The position numbers and the translations under genes were made by a program. From NCBI RefSeq assembly GCF_023913735.1, contig NZ_JAMXBH010000013.1, positions 1 to 64,000 of the forward strand: a DNA stretch of 64,000 nt, written 5' to 3'. Below the pieces are notes generated by a model that made no database searches, was not told where the DNA came from, and saw nothing but the letters and a program-made list of their open reading frames with translations. The stretch comes from Pseudarthrobacter raffinosi. Its GTDB lineage: Bacteria > Actinomycetota > Actinomycetes > Actinomycetales > Micrococcaceae. Shown here piece after piece: positions 25,017-32,826 of the stretch (position 1 is the first letter of the stretch; each line of letters opens with the position of its first letter).

Positions 25017-26545
25017 CAGGAGTCACCTCCCCTTGTTGTGCTGAGTTCGGCGTCTTTGCGTCGCTGCGACGTTGCGCGGCGTCGGCGCAAGATGCGGAAT
25101 CCCCAGTACGCGAACCCAAGAGCCATGAGCGCACAAATTGTTCCTGAAATGGGACGTGTCACGAACACTGAGAGGTCGCCGCGGGAGAGCAGGAGTGACT
25201 GACGCACGGCGGGCTCCAGAATAGTTCCGAAGACGAAACCGAGCACCAGAGGGCCTGCTTCGAATCCGGCCTGCCGCAGCAGGAACCCGATGATGCCGGC
25301 AGCGATTGCGATCCAGATATTGAACACATCGTTGGCTGCCGAGAAGGCACCCACCAGCAGTACCAGCATCGTGCCGGTGCTCATCAGCGAGGCCGGGACC
25401 TTGGCAACCTTCACCCAGACGCGTACGAGGGGGAGATTGAGGATCAGCAGGACGACGTTGCCAATGAACATCGAGGCTATGACGCCCCAGAAGATTTCCG
25501 GGTGCTCCGAGACAAGCGCGGGTCCCGGCGTGATGCCCTGGATCAACAGGGCACCAAAGATGACAGCCAAGATGGGGTTGGGAGGCAACCCCAGGGTCAG
25601 GAGGGGAATGAAGGTTGCCACCGCTCCGGCGTTGTTTGCAGTTTCGGGGCCGGCGACGCCTTCGATGGCCCCCCGGCCGAAGCGGCGTGGTTCCTTGGAC
25701 AGGCGGCGCTCGAGCGCATATGAGGTCACCGCGGGCAGGTCCCCGCCGCCGCCCGGGATGGTTCCCAGGATGCTGCCGAGGACGCTGCCCCTGGCGATGG
25801 GTCCGGCAGAGCGGCGGAAGTCGTCTCGGGTGGGCATGACCTTCCCGACGCGCTCTGTCGCGGCCGTCGGGTTCTTTGTGATGAGGCCGTGCAGCATCTC
25901 GCTGATGCCGTAAACGCCGATGATGACGACGACGAGATTCAGTCCGTCGTACAGCTGGGTGACGCCGAAGTCGAACCTGGGGACGGCGTCGACGGGGTCA
26001 AGGCCCACGGTGGCCGCGAGCAGTCCAATGCCCGCTGAAATTACACCCTTGATGAGCGGGCCCTGGGTCATCGCGCTGACCATAAGGAGGCCCCCCACGG
26101 CGATTACGGCATACTCGGGCGGACCGATCTTGAGGCCGAATTCGGCAAGAAGCGGTGCGATGAGGACAAGGGCGCAGGTGGCCACAAGTCCGCCGATGAA
26201 GGAGCCGATCGCTGCGATACCAAGCGCTGCGCCAGCCCTCCCCTGACGGGCCATTTGGTACCCATCAAAGGTTGTCACCACGGAGGCCGATTCGCCTGGC
26301 AGTTTGAGAAGCACTGCAGTGATGGTGCCGCCGTACATGGCGCCGTAGTAAACCCCCGCCAGCATAATGATTGCCGTTGAGGGTTCCAGCGAAAACGTGA
26401 GCGGCAAAAGAAGTGCGACCGTGGGTCCCGGCCCTAATCCCGGTAGTACGCCGATCAGCATCCCGATGATGACGCCGATCAGGACGAAGAGCAGATTCAC
26501 GGGAGTGAACGCAACAGCGAACCCACCCAAGAGTCCATCGATCAC
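25016..26545 (-). CDS. tctA: Tripartite tricarboxylate transporter, large membrane subunit TctA
   Basis: A 509-residue polytopic protein with about 12 membrane segments and the TctA landmarks GVLPGLGPGPTVALLLPLTF near the N terminus, GVYYGAMYGGTITAVLL, and GSILGTIPGGGGDLPAVTSY in the middle. It forms the main translocation path of secondary tripartite importers that use a binding protein and are driven by ion gradients. GTG start, overlapping the TctB stop by four bases. Known substrates are citrate and other carboxylates. Confidence 0.92.
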   Translation of the reverse strand: MIDGLLGGFAVAFTPVNLLFVLIGVIIGMLIGVLPGLGPGPTVALLLPLTFSLEPSTAIIMLAGVYYGAMYGGTITAVLLKLPGESASVVTTFDGYQMARQGRAGAALGIAAIGSFIGGLVATCALVLIAPLLAEFGLKIGPPEYAVIAVGGLLMVSAMTQGPLIKGVISAGIGLLAATVGLDPVDAVPRFDFGVTQLYDGLNLVVVIIGVYGISEMLHGLITKNPTAATERVGKVMPTRDDFRRSAGPIARGSVLGSILGTIPGGGGDLPAVTSYALERRLSKEPRRFGRGAIEGVAGPETANNAGAVATFIPLLTLGLPPNPILAVIFGALLIQGITPGPALVSEHPEIFWGVIASMFIGNVVLLILNLPLVRVWVKVAKVPASLMSTGTMLVLLVGAFSAANDVFNIWIAIAAGIIGFLLRQAGFEAGPLVLGFVFGTILEPAVRQSLLLSRGDLSVFVTRPISGTICALMALGFAYWGFRILRRRRATSQRRKDAELSTTRGGDS

Positions 26546-27048
26546 GCCACACCTCCGAATACCAAACCGGCCGGCAGATCTATGCCCAGACCCAGGATGA
26601 ATATGAGGTTAACGGCAACAGTAAAAATAGCTGCCCAGATCAGAGAGTAGCGAATAGAGCACCTGTGGAGAACCTTCAACCAGTAAAAGGCCAGCAGCGC
26701 AGCCGCAACAGAAGTGCCAGCCATTACCATCAGCGGAGCAAAGAGCAGCAAAGGGATGACCGCAAAGGCCAGGGTTCGCCACTGCTGCCATGTTGTCACC
26801 GCTTCATGGCTTTCCATCTCAGCATCGAGACCCGGGACCAAGATAAGGACGACGCAGAGAATCATCACAACGACAGCCAGCGTTGCCGGCCAGAGGCCAC
26901 TTCCCGGCTGCACAAGGCTACCCAGGTTATATCCAAGGGAAATGACCAGGACAGCACCAGCAACGGCCATGATCCCCAGTGTCACCGCGTGCTTCGCTAT
27001 GAAGGTTCCCTTGCGCCGGGCAGGTGCGGAACTTTGGCTTTCATCCAC
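26542..27048 (-). CDS. tctB: Tripartite tricarboxylate transporter, small membrane subunit TctB
   Basis: A 168-residue protein with four hydrophobic segments (about 20-38, 48-66, 85-110, 130-160), typical of TctB. The GTG at 27048 was chosen because AAGGAGG precedes it by five bases; a longer reading begins at a GTG at 27111. It is the second of three transporter genes and needs TctA and the binding protein to function. Confidence 0.85.
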   Translation of the reverse strand: MDESQSSAPARRKGTFIAKHAVTLGIMAVAGAVLVISLGYNLGSLVQPGSGLWPATLAVVVMILCVVLILVPGLDAEMESHEAVTTWQQWRTLAFAVIPLLLFAPLMVMAGTSVAAALLAFYWLKVLHRCSIRYSLIWAAIFTVAVNLIFILGLGIDLPAGLVFGGVA

Positions 27049-27113
27049 AACATCCTCCTTAACACCCCTGGCGGCGTCTGCGAATAGACCGCTCAGGGTT
27101 TCAGGATGCACCC

Positions 27114-28100
27114 TCAGCCCTCGATCTTGATATTGAGACGCTCAATCATGCCCGTCACGGTCGTGGTGGCATCGGCAATCTGCTTGTCCAGCTCCGCCCC
27201 GCTGGTAACACCGGCCTTGTACACGCTGTTCTCCAGGAACGAGGTGAACTCCGTTGAGGCCACAGCCTTCTTAGCGGCACCCTCAAGGAGCTTGGCTACA
27301 TCATCAGGGATCCCGGCTGGTGCAAGAAGCACTTCGCTCGCGGTGATGCTGGCCTGGGGGTATCCGGCCTCCTCGACAGTCGGCACGTCGGGAAGCTGCT
27401 TCACGCGCTCCGGCGTCGTAACGCTCAGGGCCTTCAGCTGGCCTGACTTGATATACGGCAGAGCCACGCCCACTTCAGCGGCCGTGGTATCCACCTGTCC
27501 GCCCAGCAGAGCTGTCACTGAGGGTGCCGAACCGTCGAACGGAACACCCTGAGCGTCGGTACCACCGGCGTCAAAAAGCGCAGCCTCCGCCAACTGAACC
27601 ATGCCGCCGACACCTGGGTGGGCATACGTGAGCTTGTCGGCATCAAGCATGTCCTTCACCGAGTTCCATGGCGAGTCCGCACGAACAACCTGAACGAGAC
27701 CGTAGGAAGTCTCCTCGGCAATGGGCTTGAAATCCGCCGAGGTGTAACTCGTTTTGCGCAGCTTCTGCTGTGCGGTAAACGCAAAACTGTTCGTCGAAAG
27801 CAGTGTGTATCCGTCAGCCTTTGCCTTGCTCACACCGTCGGTGCCAAGAACACCAGCGGCGCCGGGCTTGTTGTCGACGATGAAGGTGCCGCCCAGTTCC
27901 TTCTCGAGCTGGGACGCCATCTGGCGCGCGACGGCGTCACTGCCGCCGCCCGCACCGAAGGGCACCACGATTTTCACCGGGCTTTTCGGAAAGTCTGCAC
28001 CGGCACCACCGCTGCCTTGGGTGGACGGGGTGCTGCAGCCCGCGGCCGCAAGAGCAGTGAGTACAAGTGCTGCAAGAGAGGGGATCAGGCGCTTTTTCAA
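27114..28100 (-). CDS. tctC: TctC/Bug-family substrate-binding lipoprotein
   Basis: A 328-residue extracellular solute-binding protein of the tripartite tricarboxylate (Bug) family. The start is taken at TTG, because AGGAG lies about five bases before it; the next upstream ATG (28121) lacks such a site. MKKRLIPSLAALVLTALAAAGC is a lipoprotein signal with the lipobox AAGC. The mature part shows KIVVPFGAGGGSDAVARQ and NKPGAAGVLGTDGV, Bug-family ligand-loop landmarks. It is the first gene of the transporter-sulfatase operon, so its ligand probably is or resembles the sulfatase substrate. Confidence 0.87.
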   Translation of the reverse strand: MKKRLIPSLAALVLTALAAAGCSTPSTQGSGGAGADFPKSPVKIVVPFGAGGGSDAVARQMASQLEKELGGTFIVDNKPGAAGVLGTDGVSKAKADGYTLLSTNSFAFTAQQKLRKTSYTSADFKPIAEETSYGLVQVVRADSPWNSVKDMLDADKLTYAHPGVGGMVQLAEAALFDAGGTDAQGVPFDGSAPSVTALLGGQVDTTAAEVGVALPYIKSGQLKALSVTTPERVKQLPDVPTVEEAGYPQASITASEVLLAPAGIPDDVAKLLEGAAKKAVASTEFTSFLENSVYKAGVTSGAELDKQIADATTTVTGMIERLNIKIEG

Positions 28101-28108
28101 GATGACTC

Positions 28109-28156
28109 CTAGTATGCGCATCGACTGATTGTCAGATGATCTGCATCTCATACTAG
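28109..28156. promoter_or_regulatory. Inverted repeats before the TctC gene
   Basis: CTAGTATG (28109-28116) and CATACTAG (28149-28156) are perfect inverted 8-mers. Between them AGATG-ATCTG-CATCT (28134-28148) is a smaller palindrome. They cover the likely promoter of the minus-strand operon and face the divergent FCD-type regulator gene, so they are candidate operators. Confidence 0.45.
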
Positions 28157-28399
28157 AGATGTTGATCACACGCAACAAGGGGTAAGGCAAAATTTGTTGT
28201 TCTAGGTTTCTTCGGCCAAGCCACACTGTGCACGATCGGGCTTCGTAAATCTGACGCGAACCAATCGGGCTGCGGTTCGGTTCGGCCTTACGCAGTAAGC
28301 GCGGGAGCCACGGGACGTTGTCCTATGGCTTTTTGGGCGTCCGGGCGGCTAGTCTATGGATGTACTTCGTCTGGCAATCAGCGAAGGAGTGCTTTGCGG

Positions 28400-29143
28400 T
28401 TGAAGCGGAATCGATCAAGAAATGAGCCCTCTGTGAGCATAGGAATCCCTCTTTCCACGCCTGGTGGCGTCGGGGGCCTCTCCCCCGTTGCATCTATCTC
28501 CCGCCGTGACGCCGTGATGAACGAAATCCGCCGGGGCATCGTCTCTGGGTCGATACGGCCGGGAGACAAGCTGACCGAGGTGAAACTGGCGACCATGCTG
28601 AGCGTCAGTCGACCGACCATCCGTGAGGCCCTGACCCAGCTGGCGCAGGAAGGACTGCTCGTCCAGGAACCATACCGCGGCCTAAGGGTCGCGACCCTGG
28701 ATACAGGGGCCATCATGGACATCGCCAGGACACGCATGGCCTTAGACATGCTTGCGGTGACATCGATCCTGGACGATACAACAGGCCGGCGGATGAAGCA
28801 TGTAGAAGCCAGCTGGGAAGCCTACGACAAGGTCGCTTTCGACCCGGACCCTGTCGTTCAACACGAAGCCCATATCGCTTTTCACCGTAGCCTCTGGGCA
28901 GCCTCCGAAAACTCGTTGTTGTTGCGGCTCTGGCCCGCCACCGAAGCCCACCTGACCATTGTTCTTGCCCAGGACCAGGCCAAGCGTGCAGATCCCGTCA
29001 GGGCCCACGAGGTACACGAACAACTTGTCAAAACGTTGAGAACAGGCGAGATCAAAGCAATTGAAGCAGCATTCGCCACCCACACGATCGACAGCGCGCT
29101 AGGTCTGATCGCACTGCTACAAAGCGAGGAACGGCAAGGATGA
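28400..29143 (+). CDS. GntR-family regulator, FCD (FadR) subclass
   Basis: A winged-helix GntR domain covers about residues 30-95, with NEIRRGIVSGSIRPGDKLTE, LATMLSVSRPTIREALTQLA and GLLVQEPYRGLRV. An alpha-helical FCD ligand domain follows, with DIARTRMALDMLA and FHRSLWAASENSLLLRLW. The start is uncertain: TTG at 28400 has AAGGAG 11 bases upstream, GTG at 28433 is an alternative, and ATG at 28325 lacks a good site. FCD regulators usually sense organic acids. Divergent orientation suggests control of the TctCBA-sulfatase operon. The gene overlaps the SDR gene by four bases. Confidence 0.8.
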   Translation: MKRNRSRNEPSVSIGIPLSTPGGVGGLSPVASISRRDAVMNEIRRGIVSGSIRPGDKLTEVKLATMLSVSRPTIREALTQLAQEGLLVQEPYRGLRVATLDTGAIMDIARTRMALDMLAVTSILDDTTGRRMKHVEASWEAYDKVAFDPDPVVQHEAHIAFHRSLWAASENSLLLRLWPATEAHLTIVLAQDQAKRADPVRAHEVHEQLVKTLRTGEIKAIEAAFATHTIDSALGLIALLQSEERQG

Positions 29144-29733
29144 AAGTTCTGGTAATCGGAGCCAGCGGACGACTAGGCGCGGCAGCAGCCAGTGCCTTGT
29201 CTCAACACCACGAAGTCATCGAAGCCTCACGGTCAGGCGAGGTCCAGGTCGACCTTTCAGACACTGCCTCCATCGCCAGCATGTTTGAACGGATCGGAAG
29301 AGTTGATGCGGTCATAGCGTGCACTGGAGCAGTCCCGTTCAAACCTCTCGCGGGCCTGTCGCCGGACGATTTCCGAGCCGGGATCAACGACAAGGTTCTA
29401 GGCCAGGTAAACCTTGTCCAAACGGGCACACCTTACGTGAACGACGGCGGCTCGTTCACACTGACGACCGGTGTCCTAGCGCGTGAGCCGATCGTCACGG
29501 GAGTCGTAGCCTCCTTAGCCAACGGCGCCCTTGAATCGTTCGTAATGGCGGCCGCTGCCGAACTTCCCCGCGGGATCCGCATAAATGCTGTCAGTCCCTC
29601 AGTCTTGGAAGAAGCAACGGACTATCACTCTTACTTCCCTGGCTTTGTCCGCATTTCGAGTGAGGACGCAGGCCAGGCATATGTGAAGTCCGTGGATGGT
29701 ATCCAGACCGGACGCGTCATCCCGCTCGGCTGA
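29140..29733 (+). CDS. Short-chain dehydrogenase-like protein with atypical active site
   Basis: A 197-residue Rossmann-fold protein with the NAD(P)-binding GASGRLG (7-13) and VDLSDTASI; the loop after the fourth strand reads IACTGAVPF. The classical YxxxK catalytic pair is missing: the expected region reads ASLANGALESFV. This short SDR subtype with an NGALE motif is one I recall as uncharacterised. It is co-transcribed with the FCD regulator through an ATGA overlap. Oxidoreductase activity is therefore uncertain, and a regulatory or binding role is possible. Confidence 0.75.
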   Translation: MKVLVIGASGRLGAAAASALSQHHEVIEASRSGEVQVDLSDTASIASMFERIGRVDAVIACTGAVPFKPLAGLSPDDFRAGINDKVLGQVNLVQTGTPYVNDGGSFTLTTGVLAREPIVTGVVASLANGALESFVMAAAAELPRGIRINAVSPSVLEEATDYHSYFPGFVRISSEDAGQAYVKSVDGIQTGRVIPLG

Positions 29734-30438
29734 TTCCCGCAGCGCTCCGCCGATGTTTGCTGGGTGTAGCCGGGCCAAAGCCATACGCTCGGTTGGTCAG
29801 CTGTTGGGTTGCCACCAGCGACAAGCTTCCGGTGGCTAGTACAGCGGACACCGGCTCAGTGCCCGCTGCCGACGGAGTTGTCGGAGCTGGCGTCCATTGG
29901 GCCGCCTGACGGGGCTCGGGAGGACACAGGCCGGCCACTTCACGGAATCCCGCCTTTGTTGTTGCTTTCATGCGCAGGGAACTACTTCACGACCGCCCGC
30001 GCGTCAAGAACGGGAATCGTGAAAGCAGCCTCAGATCCGGCCCTTTGGCTGGTCGCGTCTCCGTCGACGGCAATCGGTGTCATTGGATTTAGCGTCAGCA
30101 ACCATCTCGGGACAACTGTTGGGCGCGGTTTGGCGCAGGATCCGCCCGACGGCCCGCAGCGCTCGGCCGCCGACATTTTATTTCAGGGAGCCTGAGAAGC
30201 ATATCCGGGTCCGCCAGGGACTCGAGCCACACGTCGTGGCCGTCTGTGTAGTCGCCTGGCCGCACCCTGCCGAAAACCGACCCCCGGTTAATTTAGGGGG
30301 TAGACGCGGAGCGCAAATTGCCTGACAATAAAACGAACGGCGTATTTCGCTGTCACGGCACAAGGGAGCGCGTGCGCCTGAATTCGCTCCCTAAGCCGGG
30401 TTGACCGCCTGATGAAAACAGCTCAGAAAGGACCAAGT
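29734..30438. other. Long non-coding stretch
   Basis: About 700 bases without a gene I can support. A plus-strand frame (about 29990-30195) contains PALWLVASPSTAIGVIGFSV and ends in a stop, but I do not recognise it and no start or ribosome site fits. Small inverted repeats occur, including ACCCCC/GGGGGT at 30280-30301. It may hold decayed coding DNA plus the promoter of the next operon. Confidence 0.4.
30363..30392. terminator. Hairpin in the leader of the D-amino acid dehydrogenase gene
   Basis: AGGGAGCG and CGCTCCCT form a perfect 8-bp stem around 14 bases, ending 46 bases before the GTG start. It could be a terminator of the upstream region or a leader structure. No T-run follows. Confidence 0.4.
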
Positions 30439-31704
30439 GTGCATACCGTTGTAATCGGAGGTGGCGTCATTGGTTTGACCACGGCCTACCATCTGGCCCG
30501 GGAAGGTGAGTCCGTTACCCTGATCGACGCCCGCGGGACTGGCCTCGGCGCCTCCGAGGTTAATGCGGGATGGATCGTTCCCGCCGAAGCAGCCCCCGTG
30601 CCTGGCCCTGGCGTGGTCCTGCAGTCCATGAAATGGATGCTTCGCCCGGACAGCCCGCTCTATATCCGCCCTTCGCTGCGTCCTTCTTTTGTGAAGTTCA
30701 TGCTGGGCATGTGGAGCAAATCCAATGCCCGCGACCAGCGGGCAGGCTACGAGGCGCATCTCAGGCTGGCCCAGCACACCATCGAGACGTTCGACGAGTA
30801 CCGTGCCGATGGCATCGACTTCGAGATGCATAACAACGGCCTGCTCATGGCGTTTACCCAGAAGGAGAACCTTGAGCACCACCGGGCCAATCTGGATTTG
30901 GTGCGCAAGTTCGATCTCGACCCGCAGGTTCTCGTTGGTGACGATGTCAGGAGCCACGAACCGCTTCTCTCTGACAACGTCTATGGCGGCATCTATTTCC
31001 CGAAGGAACGTCACGTTGACCCAGGAGCGCTGTGCCGTTCCCTGCACCGTCGACTCGGCGACATGGGCGTAGAGATTGTGGAGAACTCCCCTATCGATCT
31101 AGTCGACAAGTCCGACTCCAGCGTCACTGCCGTCCACAGCGGTGCCAGAACGTTCAAAGGCGACAAGTACATCGTCGCCGCCGGAGCCTGGACCGGTCCA
31201 GTGTCCAGGCTCTTCGGGGAGCCGCTCCCGGTCAGGCCGGGCAAGGGTTACAGTGTGGAAGTTGCGCCTTACGGCCTGCGTGGTGCCATTAACCTCTCCG
31301 ACGCCAAGGTGGCCATCACCCCGTTTGATGAGCGGCTGCGGCTCGCCGGCACGATGGAATTCGGTGGCCTCGACGAGAAAATCAACCAGGTCCGCGTCGA
31401 CGCTATCCTCCGGGCACCCAAGACCTACTTCCGCGGCTGGGAACCACCCACCGGGCCGGTTGAAGCCAAAGCAGGAATCCGCCCCATGACCCCGGACGGC
31501 ATGCCCATCATCGGGAGCCTCGGCCGGCTGGCCAACACCTACGTTTCCACCGGACATGGCATGCTCGGCGTCACCCTCGCGCCCGGCACCGCCGCAGCCC
31601 TGACGGACCTGGTGCTGCGCGGCAAGCAGTCCACCGCCCTTGCTCCGTTCACAGCCGCCCGCTTCAGGGGCGGCCCGCGGCCGGCGCCACAGCCCGTCGC
31701 CTGA
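30439..31704 (+). CDS. FAD-dependent D-amino acid dehydrogenase (DadA-like)
   Basis: A 421-residue DAO-fold flavoenzyme. The dinucleotide motif VVIGGGVIGLTTAYHLARE starts just after the N terminus and ERHVDPGALCRSL sits mid-protein. The C terminus has GIRPMTPDGMPIIGS and YVSTGHGMLGVTLAPG, typical of the DadA/glycine oxidase group. The start is the GTG preceded by AAAGGA at six bases; an upstream ATG at 30412 lacks a site. It removes hydride from a D-amino or imino acid. Followed by a DapA-family lyase and an aldehyde dehydrogenase, it fits cis-4-hydroxy-D-proline dehydrogenase in hydroxyproline breakdown, though the epimerase gene is not in the window. Confidence 0.82.
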   Translation: MHTVVIGGGVIGLTTAYHLAREGESVTLIDARGTGLGASEVNAGWIVPAEAAPVPGPGVVLQSMKWMLRPDSPLYIRPSLRPSFVKFMLGMWSKSNARDQRAGYEAHLRLAQHTIETFDEYRADGIDFEMHNNGLLMAFTQKENLEHHRANLDLVRKFDLDPQVLVGDDVRSHEPLLSDNVYGGIYFPKERHVDPGALCRSLHRRLGDMGVEIVENSPIDLVDKSDSSVTAVHSGARTFKGDKYIVAAGAWTGPVSRLFGEPLPVRPGKGYSVEVAPYGLRGAINLSDAKVAITPFDERLRLAGTMEFGGLDEKINQVRVDAILRAPKTYFRGWEPPTGPVEAKAGIRPMTPDGMPIIGSLGRLANTYVSTGHGMLGVTLAPGTAAALTDLVLRGKQSTALAPFTAARFRGGPRPAPQPVA

Positions 31705-31741
31705 CGCCCCAAATATCTCAAACCTCCCGAAAGGAACCATC

Positions 31742-32653
31742 ATGTCCACACGCACCAAAGTCGAGCTCCGCGGAATCCTCGCCGCCGTCACCACCCCCTT
31801 CACTGCCGACGCAACAGCAATCGATGAAACTGCTCTGCGCAGCCAAGCGGAACGGCTGATTGCCGCAGGCATCCATGGCCTGGTGCCCACCGGCACTACG
31901 GGCGAGTTCACCACTTTGTCTCCGGAGGAATACCGCCGCGTCATCGAACTGTACGTCCAGAGCTCAGCAGGCCGCGTACCCGTCGTCGCAGGCATCGGGG
32001 CGCTCTCCACCCAAGGCGCCATAGACCTGGCGCAGCACGCAGAGAAGGTCGGAGCCGACGCCATCATGCTCGTCCCACCGTTCTACGATCCGCTGGACTT
32101 CGAAACCCTGCAGGCCTTTCTGACCACCGTAGCCGGCGCCATCTCCATCCCTGTCGTTTACTACAACGTCCCCGGTGCCACCGGCATCCGCCTCTCGGCC
32201 GCGGAGCTGGCAGAACTGGGAGAGATCGAAGGCATCGACTACATCAAGAACACTTCCGATGACGCGGTTGCCTTGGCGGACCTGCTCGCCTCCCGCACCG
32301 ACAACATCAAAGCATTCAACGGCTGGGACACCCTGACCTTCTTCGGAATTGCCAGCGGAGCCGAAGCATCCGTGTGGGGAACGGCCAGCGTCGTGCCTGA
32401 ACTCGCCGTCGAATTCTGGGAAACCCTCGCCGAGAAGGGCGATCTGGTCCGTGCCCGGGAACAGTGGAAGCACCTGTGGGCCATCAGCGACTTCCTGGAG
32501 TCCGTCAACTACGTTGCCGGGATCAAGGCCGGCCTCGAACTCATCGGCCACCCCGCCGGTCCCGCCCGCTTCCCCATCCAGCCGCTTCCCCAGGCAGAGC
32601 GCGACCGCTTCGCCAACATTCTGCGCGAAGCCGGAGTCATCCCGGCATCATGA
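31742..32653 (+). CDS. DapA-family aldolase/lyase (dihydrodipicolinate synthase-like)
   Basis: A 303-residue TIM-barrel class I aldolase family member. The Schiff-base lysine is K169 in IDYIKNTSDD, the tyrosine lies in PVVYYNVPGATG (Y140/Y141), and GTTGEFTTLS (51-60) supplies the phosphate/carboxylate-binding loop. AAAGGA precedes the ATG. Housekeeping DapA is unlikely because the operon is catabolic. By neighbourhood it could be 1-pyrroline-4-hydroxy-2-carboxylate deaminase, which yields 2-oxoglutarate semialdehyde. Other DapA-family lyases, such as sugar-acid dehydratases, remain possible. Confidence 0.82.
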   Translation: MSTRTKVELRGILAAVTTPFTADATAIDETALRSQAERLIAAGIHGLVPTGTTGEFTTLSPEEYRRVIELYVQSSAGRVPVVAGIGALSTQGAIDLAQHAEKVGADAIMLVPPFYDPLDFETLQAFLTTVAGAISIPVVYYNVPGATGIRLSAAELAELGEIEGIDYIKNTSDDAVALADLLASRTDNIKAFNGWDTLTFFGIASGAEASVWGTASVVPELAVEFWETLAEKGDLVRAREQWKHLWAISDFLESVNYVAGIKAGLELIGHPAGPARFPIQPLPQAERDRFANILREAGVIPAS

Positions 32654-32814
32654 CCAACAAGCTGTGGCCCGACGCCATCGAGCCGCAGGTCGAAGATGAG
32701 CCCGGACGGATCCTGAGATCCGCCACCGGGCTCGTCTTAGGCGGTTGCTTCCAGCCCGGATACATCCGCGGCGACATGGGCACCCCAGAAGGCTTCACCC
32801 GATTCGACCACTGA
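32650..32814 (+). CDS. 54-residue unrecognised protein inside the operon
   Basis: ATG overlaps the stop of the DapA-family gene (ATGA), and the stop is followed 12 bases later by the aldehyde dehydrogenase start. This makes a translationally coupled small gene likely. The protein reads MTNKLWPDAIEPQVEDEPGR, then a short hydrophobic ATGLVLGGCFQPG with one cysteine, and ends GTPEGFTRFDH. It is acidic and has no clear membrane helix. I do not recognise a family. It may be a small accessory subunit or the start of a lost gene. Confidence 0.5.
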   Translation: MTNKLWPDAIEPQVEDEPGRILRSATGLVLGGCFQPGYIRGDMGTPEGFTRFDH

Positions 32815-32826
32815 AAGCAGGAACCT

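Noticed and set aside
29717-29971. An 84-codon minus-strand frame in the gap after the SDR gene
   Set aside because: No ribosome site, no recognised motif and overlap with the SDR gene end; not enough support for a gene.
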